Source: CAZTAR01 sp043813895
GTDB taxonomy: Bacteria > Planctomycetota > Phycisphaerae > UBA1845 > UTPLA1
Length of the DNA stretch: 11,108 nt
Assembly (NCBI GenBank): GCA_043813895.1
Contig: JBDRKQ010000248.1
Location: 1-11,108 of the forward strand
Reading direction: 5' to 3'
Shown here: one piece after another, positions 6,151 to 11,108 of the stretch
Layout: every line of letters begins with the position of its first letter
How positions within the stretch are numbered: position 1 is the first letter of the stretch
Position numbers and translations under genes: made by a program
Notes under the pieces: generated by a model
The model's database searches: none
What the model was told of the DNA's origin: nothing
What the model saw: the letters and a program-made list of their open reading frames with translations, nothing else

Positions 6151-6597
6151 TCAGCTCACCAGCCCCACAGCCTCTTCGAGGCTTTGCCGGTGTGCGTCAT
6201 AGTGTTCCACACCGATGCCCTCGACCCATTGGCGCACAGGCGTATCATCGGCGAGGAGCTTCGGTTCCACGGCCCGAACTGCGGCGAGGAAACCGTCCTC
6301 CGCCGCGCGCAGCCTCGGCAGCAGCATGAGAAACGGCATACGCTTGTTCTTGTTGAATACCTCGTCGTTGATCCGCTCAATGTCGTAATCTCTCTTCTTA
6401 CCGCCTGCCGCCAGGACCGGGATCTGCTTCGCCCCCTCGTCGGTCCAGTACGCGAGGTGGGCGACCAGGTCGCGCACGTTCCACGCCGTGTTCACCCTCT
6501 TCAACTCGGCGGAGCGGTCGTCAAACTCCTCCAAAAGCTCGCGCGTGTGAACCATTCTCTTCGTAATCCGCTGCAACAATGCGTCTCTGGCATTCAC
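6151..6597 (-). CDS. DinB/ClbS-like four-helix-bundle protein
   Basis: 148 residues, the usual size for the DinB/YfiT-like superfamily of metal-binding four-helix bundles (including ClbS/DfsB and the mycothiol- or bacillithiol-dependent enzymes). The family signature is visible: W39NVRDLVAHLAYW51, with His47 as first metal ligand, and GVEHYDAHRQSL (129-140), with His132 and His136 as the other two. Known members are thiol-dependent transferases, isomerases or genotoxin resistance proteins; which applies here cannot be told. The start is GTG 6597, with GGAG (plus-strand 6605-6608) 7 bases upstream; an overlapping ATG at 6594 is out of frame. It lies 104 bp after btpA in the same direction, with a palindrome between them, so it may have its own transcript. 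Confidence 0.8.
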   Translation of the reverse strand: MNARDALLQRITKRMVHTRELLEEFDDRSAELKRVNTAWNVRDLVAHLAYWTDEGAKQIPVLAAGGKKRDYDIERINDEVFNKNKRMPFLMLLPRLRAAEDGFLAAVRAVEPKLLADDTPVRQWVEGIGVEHYDAHRQSLEEAVGLVS

Positions 6598-6647
6598 AGT
6601 TATGCTCCATTGTCATGCAATCGGTCTTCGCTATGCCCTTTTGGCGC

Positions 6648-6677
6648 GTAGCGTCGGCCATAGCGGGTCGACGCTAC
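6648..6677. repeat. REP-like palindrome, single copy
   Basis: GTAGC-GTCGGCC-ATAGCG-GGTCGAC-GCTAC: a 12-bp stem with one G-T wobble around a 6-base loop. The 7-6-7 core and the GCTAC tail are those of the copies at 53-80 and 4978-5005. No inverted partner lies 31-32 bp to the left. It sits between btpA and the DinB-like gene. Confidence 0.7.
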
Positions 6678-6701
6678 ATTGCCGCCGCGGCGGGAATAAG
6701 A

Positions 6702-7523
6702 TTACTTCGATCCTCCTCGGACCGCCTCCACCATCGCCGCCACGCGTCGCGGGTCCACCTCGTTTTCCCACCAGCCGTCGCGCTTCAAGTAGCTGCCGAC
6801 GATCAATGCGTCCGCGTGTTGGGCCAACGCAGCGACGCGCTCGGGAGTCACGCCTGAGCCGACAAACACCGCCTGATCCACAGCTTCGGCGACCTCCGCC
6901 ACGTCCTCGGGCCGGGTGGGCTCGCCCGTCGCGCTACCGGTCACGACGATGCCGTCCGCGCCAAAGTAGGCCGCAGCCTTCGCCGTTTCCGCCAGATCCA
7001 CGTCCGCTGTAATCGCATGTGACGAGTGCTTCTTCTTGACATCCGCGAGGATCGCAACGCCCTCCGCACCGATCATCTTGCGATACCGTAACAGCGGTCC
7101 CGCGTCCGCATCAGGCATAAGCCCCTCGTCCGCCACATGCGAGAACACAAAGCCCTCGCATCGGACGAACCGAAACCCGGTTGCGTGCGCGATTGCAACG
7201 GCCTCGCGATTCGCGCCAGCCAGCACCTGCACGCCCAACGGCACCGCTACCGCCTCGCGCACCGCCGCGCAGACCGCTGTCATGCCCGCGACGATCTCCG
7301 GCCCCACCTGCCGTTTCAGGTAGGGCACGTCGTGCATATTCTCCAGGAGGATCGCATCGACGCCGCCGCCAGCCAACAGCGCCGCCTCACGCTGCGCTCG
7401 CTTTGCCAACTCGCCAACAGATTCCGCGGACCGCGGCGTGCCGGGCAGCGCACCTACGTGAACCATCCCGACTAGCGCCGGCCGGTCCGACTTCCCTAAG
7501 AATGCCAACCCGCTCTTACTCAT
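6702..7523 (-). CDS. BtpA-family TIM-barrel protein
   Basis: 273 residues, full length for the BtpA/SgcQ family. Motifs in order: GMVHVGALPGTP (19-30), LLENMHDVPY (59-68), GVQVLAGAN (97-105), RCEGFVFSHVADEG (121-134), DVKKKHSSH (161-169), DGIVVTGSATGEPT (190-203), GSGVTPERV (222-230), and a DALIVGSYLKRDG stretch (238-250). The Gly-rich ends of strands seven and eight look like a phosphate-binding site of a (beta/alpha)8 barrel. Cyanobacterial BtpA is needed for photosystem I build-up, which cannot apply to a planctomycete; the biochemical activity of the family is unknown to me. Start ATG 7523 is chosen because GAGAGG (plus-strand 7530-7535) lies 6 bases upstream; the ATG at 7529 is too close to it. 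The 51-bp gap to the permease upstream suggests one operon and a substrate that is a nucleobase, nucleoside or sugar phosphate (inference). Confidence 0.9.
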   Translation of the reverse strand: MSKSGLAFLGKSDRPALVGMVHVGALPGTPRSAESVGELAKRAQREAALLAGGGVDAILLENMHDVPYLKRQVGPEIVAGMTAVCAAVREAVAVPLGVQVLAGANREAVAIAHATGFRFVRCEGFVFSHVADEGLMPDADAGPLLRYRKMIGAEGVAILADVKKKHSSHAITADVDLAETAKAAAYFGADGIVVTGSATGEPTRPEDVAEVAEAVDQAVFVGSGVTPERVAALAQHADALIVGSYLKRDGWWENEVDPRRVAAMVEAVRGGSK

Positions 7524-7574
7524 ACGCATCCTCTCATTCGGGAACAATCCGACACAGGTGCTGCCAGACCGCCG

Positions 7575-8978
7575 CTACCGGAGAAGCCCTCGCTCCTCCG
7601 GTGTACCGGGTATCAGATTATCCAATACGATGCCGAGAATCGCCGCCACACCCATGCCCGTCGAGCCGATCGAACCCAACAATGACGTCACCCCTGCGGG
7701 CAAATCCTTTGAAAGCTCCGCCCAGCCGGGCGTGTAGGACGACAACCCGCCGAAGTACGCAGGCACGCTCAACCCCATGAACAGACTGAAGCCCGCGATG
7801 AAGAGGTTACGGTCGCTGCTAAGGTCCGCCTTGGCCAGTTGCTGGATGCCGATTGCGGAGATGAGGCCGAACAGCACGCAATATAGCCCGCCGACCACCG
7901 GCCCGGGAATGGTCGCCGCCAATGCGCCGAACTTCCCGAACAGCCCCAGGAGCACGAGGACCACCCCCGCGATCTGCACGACGTAGCGACTGCCGACCTT
8001 CGTCAAACCGACGAGTCCGATGTTCTCCGAGTACGACGTCGAGCTGAATCCGCCGAACACGCTCGTCAAGAAGCAGCCCACGCCCTCACAGCCGATGCCT
8101 CGGGATATCTGGCTGGGTGTCGGGTCGCCACCGCCTGCCATGTTCGAGCAGGCATGGTAATCGCCAAACGACTCGATCATCGAAGCGAGGTAGGCAGCCA
8201 GTCCGGCGATAATGAAGCCGAGATTGAATTTCGGCATCCCCCAGGGGAATACGATTTCCGCCGGATTCGCGCGGACCCACTCGCTGTGCTGTACCCGCCC
8301 GAAGTCGATTCGTGCGGGGTGACCCTCGGCAAAGACGCCGGTAACACTCAGCACCCAACACACGCCGCAAGTCAGCACAATCGCGGTGAGGATCGGGAAG
8401 GTCTTCAGAAACCGAACCCGGCGAGAGAGAATCATCGAGAAGATGATCACCAGCACGATCGTCAGACCGCTCGTCGGCCAGTGTGTGCCCGCCTTCGGTG
8501 CTCCGTGCTGAAACAGGGCCAGCCCGATCAGCATGATCACAGGCCCCACAACCACCGGCGACAGGACTTTGCGCAAAAGGCCCATCAACCCGCTGAATCC
8601 GATCGTCATCTCGACGAGCGCGCCGACCATGATCGTCCCGGCGATGTACTGCATCATCTCCGCCGGCGCCCATCCCTCAACCTTGCCCGCACTGATGATC
8701 GCGAAGAACGCCGCCAGAAACGAGAAGGAGACCCCCTGGATGATCGGCAATCGGGAACCGAACGTCGCCTGGATCAGCGTCGCGATCCCACTACACAGCA
8801 TAACGGATGAAATCAACGTCGCGATCTCGGATTGATCCATCCCCATCTTGGGTCCGAGCAACAGCGGCACCGCCACAGTCGCGCCGAACATGGTCAGTGC
8901 GTGCTGCAACGCCAGCACGACCGCGCGGCCTGCCGGGGGTCGGTCCTCCAATCCGTACACGACTGTTCTCTCAGCCAT
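7575..8978 (-). CDS. NCS2/NAT-family nucleobase permease
   Basis: 467-residue inner-membrane transporter, probably nucleobase:cation symport, with about 12-14 hydrophobic segments. Signature features: Q25-H26 in the first helix (LALQHALTMFG); the substrate-site helix SMIESFGDYHA (266-276) with Glu269; the NAT motif [QEP]NxGxxxxT[RKG] as ENIGLVGLTK (318-327), followed by VGSRYVVQ. Glu as first motif residue is seen in bacterial uracil-type carriers, Gln in many xanthine/urate ones and Pro in ascorbate carriers, so uracil or another base is favoured over ascorbate; the exact substrate is inference. ATG 8978 is preferred over GTG 8999 because GAGG (plus-strand 8987-8990) lies 8 bases before it and nothing similar precedes the GTG. 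First gene of a likely operon with btpA. A weak promoter candidate is TTGACT on the minus strand (9067-9062). Confidence 0.92.
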   Translation of the reverse strand: MAERTVVYGLEDRPPAGRAVVLALQHALTMFGATVAVPLLLGPKMGMDQSEIATLISSVMLCSGIATLIQATFGSRLPIIQGVSFSFLAAFFAIISAGKVEGWAPAEMMQYIAGTIMVGALVEMTIGFSGLMGLLRKVLSPVVVGPVIMLIGLALFQHGAPKAGTHWPTSGLTIVLVIIFSMILSRRVRFLKTFPILTAIVLTCGVCWVLSVTGVFAEGHPARIDFGRVQHSEWVRANPAEIVFPWGMPKFNLGFIIAGLAAYLASMIESFGDYHACSNMAGGGDPTPSQISRGIGCEGVGCFLTSVFGGFSSTSYSENIGLVGLTKVGSRYVVQIAGVVLVLLGLFGKFGALAATIPGPVVGGLYCVLFGLISAIGIQQLAKADLSSDRNLFIAGFSLFMGLSVPAYFGGLSSYTPGWAELSKDLPAGVTSLLGSIGSTGMGVAAILGIVLDNLIPGTPEERGLLR

Positions 8979-9366
8979 CGGCGTGACCTCGACAGCCACC
9001 GGGAAACGCTGCAGGAACTATCTGGTGCGGTCGCGGGAAGTGTGATTCACTCCTCGATGCAAGTCAACCACTCACCGAGGCCGCTCGTCGTGGAACTGCT
9101 GCCTCAGCGTCTCACAGGTGTCTCTTCCAACTGGGAGGCCCGGCCATGCCGCAACGTTCGCACCTTCGCAGCGGGTCGCTTGTTCGGGCCGGGCAGCTTC
9201 ACGGATGTGCCTTTGGTACGCACGCACGTCACCGCACAGGCGCGTGACCGCACACGCTCGCCATCTCGCACCGGTTCAAGTCTCGGTAGCTCGTGCGGGC
9301 TAGGTTCTGCAGGCGTCATCGCGCCGCATTATGGGGCACGATTCCAAACAACCGCCCATGTTATAA
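8979..9366. other. Gene-free region upstream of the permease
   Basis: No convincing gene. The minus strand from about 9067 downward should hold the permease promoter; TTGACT (9067-9062) is the best -35 but its -10 (CACACT) is poor. An imperfect 16-bp tandem repeat (13 of 16 identical) lies at 9228-9259, beginning GTCACCGCACAGG and GTGACCGCACACG. A tRNA-like GGTTCAAGTC near 9275 has no cloverleaf around it. Confidence 0.5.
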
Positions 9367-9395
9367 GTGACTTTCTCCACGGTATGCAGTATAGT
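9367..9395 (+). promoter_or_regulatory. Promoter candidate for the PEP-CTERM gene
   Basis: GTGACT (9367-9372, four of six) and TATAGT (9390-9395, five of six) are separated by 17 bases inside the only clearly AT-rich patch of the region (9355-9405). Transcription would start near 9402. TATACT on the minus strand (9398-9393) overlaps it, so the patch could work in both directions. Confidence 0.5.
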
Positions 9396-9401
9396 ATATA
9401 G

Positions 9402-9690
9402 TGAACTTGGACGTGGTTTGTGTTTCATGCCTCTTGTCTGTTTGAGCGTCCCGGTTCTCCTTCCGCAGTTGACGAGAGGCAGGCATCCGATCAGATTGGA
9501 GACGGTGGGGGGGAAGCGGTTGCGTTCCGCGCGAGTGCCCCGCCCCGACAACACCGTCTGTTCCAGCGGATGTAATCGCACGCGGTTCGAGAGTCGAAGC
9601 TCTCTGATGGTGCAACGCGTCGTAACGTGGAACGATGCGCGGCCATACAATCCGTTGCAGCGTCTTAACGACTGTGGAGGTACAGATGCG
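9402..9690 (+). promoter_or_regulatory. Long hairpin-rich leader of the PEP-CTERM gene
   Basis: If the promoter above is used, the leader is about 290 bases. It can form a nested structure: AGACGGTG (9500-9507) with CACCGTCT (9552-9559), enclosing a G-run/C-run pairing (9508-9511 with 9543-9546) and GCGG/CCGC (9516-9519 with 9527-9530). Next comes GAGAG-TCGAAG-CTCTC (9589-9604), then TGCAACG (9611-9617) with CGTTGCA (9653-9659). The ribosome-binding site GGAGG (9676-9680) follows 16 bases later. The leader matches no riboswitch class I know. The pairings are seen directly; a regulatory role is inference. Confidence 0.4.
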
Positions 9691-10356
9691 ATGAGAATCC
9701 GCAACATTGTGATGAACGTTCTTGTACTGGCACCCTGGTTTTGTGTGTCGGCCGCCGCCACTCCCGTCGAGTTCGGCTTCTCGGGGACTGTTACATCAGT
9801 AAACGACCCTGACGGCTGCTTCGATTCTTCCATCACCACGGGCTCAGCCTTCTTCGGAAGTCTGTCCTACGATCCCGCTATCGTGAATGACCAGGAGCCG
9901 GGCGAACCAACGCTCGGAGACTATCGTCCGGACACGCCCATGTCCGCCCGAGTGGGAAGCGTCGACTTCATCACCTCGGGATTCATCGCAATCGTGGGCG
10001 ACAATCAACCGTGGGACGACGGCATGGGCGGCTCGGGCTTCCGAGACGTGTTTGCGGCACTCAACCAAAACGCCTTCAGCTCACAGGGAATCGACGTGTT
10101 TCAGATGTCCCTGTCTCTGAAGGACAACGGGGGCACGGCGTTTGATGACGACGGCTTGCCGACGCCTGAGGACATGCTTGCCATCGGCGATTTTCCCGAC
10201 CAAGCCGATTTCCTCATCGCCGGCCGAAACCCGGACGACCCCTCCCAGATTATTTCAATCTCCGGGGCCGTTGATTTACTCAACGTGACCCCCGAGCCTG
10301 CCACATTTGCATTGCTTGGCGCGGTCGGACTCTTCCTGGCGAGGCGTCGGCGCTAA
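9691..10356 (+). CDS. Secreted PEP-CTERM surface protein
   Basis: 221 residues. The signal peptide is MRIRN followed by a hydrophobic run, with likely cleavage after SAAA or nearby (about residue 23). The body (about 25-195) is acidic and Asp/Gly-rich, with beta-strand patterns, and has no enzyme motif I recognise. The C-terminus is a complete sorting signal: TPEPATFALL (200-209), a short membrane segment, then R218-R221. Proteins of this class are recognised by an exosortase, cleaved at the PEP motif and tied to extracellular polysaccharide; no exosortase gene is in the window. Start ATG 9691 has TGGAGG (9675-9680) 10 bases upstream. Upstream in-frame codons stay open to 9367, but they lack a signal peptide at the N-terminus and overlap the hairpin-rich leader, so I excluded them. 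Confidence 0.88.
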   Translation: MRIRNIVMNVLVLAPWFCVSAAATPVEFGFSGTVTSVNDPDGCFDSSITTGSAFFGSLSYDPAIVNDQEPGEPTLGDYRPDTPMSARVGSVDFITSGFIAIVGDNQPWDDGMGGSGFRDVFAALNQNAFSSQGIDVFQMSLSLKDNGGTAFDDDGLPTPEDMLAIGDFPDQADFLIAGRNPDDPSQIISISGAVDLLNVTPEPATFALLGAVGLFLARRRR

Positions 10357-10424
10357 CAGGCCAACGGGGTCCCATCGGAGTCCCCATCCACACAGGCCGG
10401 TCATGACGCGGGCACGCGGCGGGG

Positions 10425-11108
10425 TCACTGATCGCGCCGACAGTCAGAATCCGCGGATTCATCTTGAACCGGCGACACAGGCCGAAGGGGCGTCTCGATT
10501 TGAGGCAGGCATTCGAGGGGTTTGGCCGTGTCCGCGCCCAGTTCCTTCAGCTTGCGCGCGCCCGGCAAGGTTCGGCTCTCCCAGTTGCCGACAGCCTTGT
10601 TGTACGCTTCGGCGGCTTTCTCGATGCCAATGCGAACCGAATCCAGATGTCCGACGAACGTGCAGAGGCGGTCGTACAGATCCCGTCCCGCCGCCGCGAT
10701 CTTCTCCGCATTCTCCGCCATTTGCTGCTGCTGCCAACCGTGGCGCACCGCCAGCAGCAACGCCATCAGCGTCGTCGGCGACGCGAGCAGCACGCCGCGC
10801 TCCATGCCGTCCACGATCAGGCTGTTGTCTTGCGAAACCGCCGCCGCGAAGAACGACTCGCCCGGCATGAACATCACCACGAACTCCGGCGACGGCGAGA
10901 ACTGCTTCCAGTATTCCTTCGCACCCAGCGCCTTGAGCGTGCCGCGGACATCCCCGGCATACTTGACTAGGTGTTGCTTTCGTTGCGCGTCCTCCGTCGC
11001 GCCGGCCGCATCCAGGTACGCCCCCGTGTTCACCTTGGAATCCACGACCAGCGTCCGCCCACCCGGCATCGTGACGACGAGGTCGGGCCGTTGACCGGAC
11101 CCCAGCGT
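10425..11108 (-). CDS. rmuC: DNA recombination protein RmuC, C-terminal part
   Basis: The last 227 codons of the gene; the N-terminal coiled-coil part lies beyond the right edge. The RmuC nuclease-like domain is clear: RPDLVV followed by LVVDSKV (D-x-K of a PD-(D/E)XK-type site), SPEFVVMFMPGES, LLASPTTLMALL, and AYNKAVGNWESRTLPGARKL close to the end. RmuC limits inversions at short inverted repeats in E. coli; its exact biochemistry is not settled. The frame stays open through base 11108, so the internal ATG at 11069 is not the true start. The gene is convergent with the PEP-CTERM gene, 68 bp apart, with no strong terminator hairpin in the gap. The C-terminal 30 residues (Pro/Asp/Glu-rich) go beyond the conserved domain. 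Confidence 0.93.
   Translation of the reverse strand, partial: TLGSGQRPDLVVTMPGGRTLVVDSKVNTGAYLDAAGATEDAQRKQHLVKYAGDVRGTLKALGAKEYWKQFSPSPEFVVMFMPGESFFAAAVSQDNSLIVDGMERGVLLASPTTLMALLLAVRHGWQQQQMAENAEKIAAAGRDLYDRLCTFVGHLDSVRIGIEKAAEAYNKAVGNWESRTLPGARKLKELGADTAKPLECLPQIETPLRPVSPVQDESADSDCRRDQ

Noticed and set aside
7575..8978. Ascorbate (SVCT-type) transporter
   Set aside because: The NAT motif starts with Glu, not the Pro found in ascorbate carriers, and the genome is bacterial.
9255..9300. Possible tRNA: GGTTCAAGTC looks like a T-loop
   Set aside because: The flanking bases do not form the 5-bp T stem, and no anticodon arm, D arm or acceptor pairing can be drawn around it.
9367..9690. Extended N-terminus of the PEP-CTERM protein
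   Set aside because: The frame is open, but the signal peptide begins at 9691, and the only good ribosome-binding site is directly before it.
9300..9839. Open frame of 179 codons on the minus strand
   Set aside because: Overlaps the 5' end of the PEP-CTERM gene and the hairpin-rich leader; no motif, and the plus-strand gene is clear.
10357..10424. Bidirectional intrinsic terminator between the PEP-CTERM gene and rmuC
   Set aside because: GGGG/CCCC can pair around 10366-10386 but the stem has mismatches and no T-run follows on either strand.
1..11108. CRISPR array, prophage, transposase or toxin-antitoxin pair
   Set aside because: No regularly spaced direct repeats, integrase or transposase motifs, or small paired genes were found on either strand.

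Overview
The window is a GC-rich stretch of bacterial chromosome that most likely comes from a planctomycete (Planctomycetota, or a close PVC relative). The main support is a secreted protein with a C-terminal PEP motif, hydrophobic segment and Arg cluster (PEP-CTERM sorting signal), two Cys-lipobox lipoproteins, a BtpA-family protein, and intergenic GC-rich palindromes of the kind that litter planctomycete genomes. No taxonomic marker gene is complete here, so this assignment is inference.

Layout from left to right: a pair of inverted palindromic repeats (1-80); an L,D-transpeptidase on the minus strand (109-1239), divergent from a PhnP-like metallo-beta-lactamase-fold phosphodiesterase (1364-2143); a gene-free stretch with a sigma70-like promoter; a PAP2-family lipoprotein (2457-3530); a 440-bp gap with hairpin repeats and what looks like the decayed 3' end of a seryl-tRNA synthetase gene; IspD of the non-mevalonate isoprenoid pathway (3972-4718); a second gap with another palindrome pair; a TPR-like lipoprotein (5064-6041). 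Three minus-strand genes follow: a DinB/ClbS-like four-helix protein (6151-6597), a BtpA-family protein (6702-7523) and an NCS2 nucleobase permease (7575-8978). The permease and btpA are 51 bp apart and look like an operon. After a 700-bp region with a probable promoter and a hairpin-rich leader comes the PEP-CTERM protein (9691-10356), and the right edge cuts through the C-terminal part of RmuC (minus strand).

Functionally this is an envelope- and metabolism-flavoured neighbourhood rather than one pathway: peptidoglycan cross-linking, two lipoproteins, a surface protein and isoprenoid precursor synthesis are mixed with a nucleobase uptake/BtpA pair. I see no phage, insertion sequence with a transposase, CRISPR array, rRNA or tRNA. 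The most notable non-coding signals are a family of 7-6-7 palindromes that occur twice as head-to-head pairs with almost identical spacing, and the serS relic. I do not see a convincing new defence or biosynthetic system.
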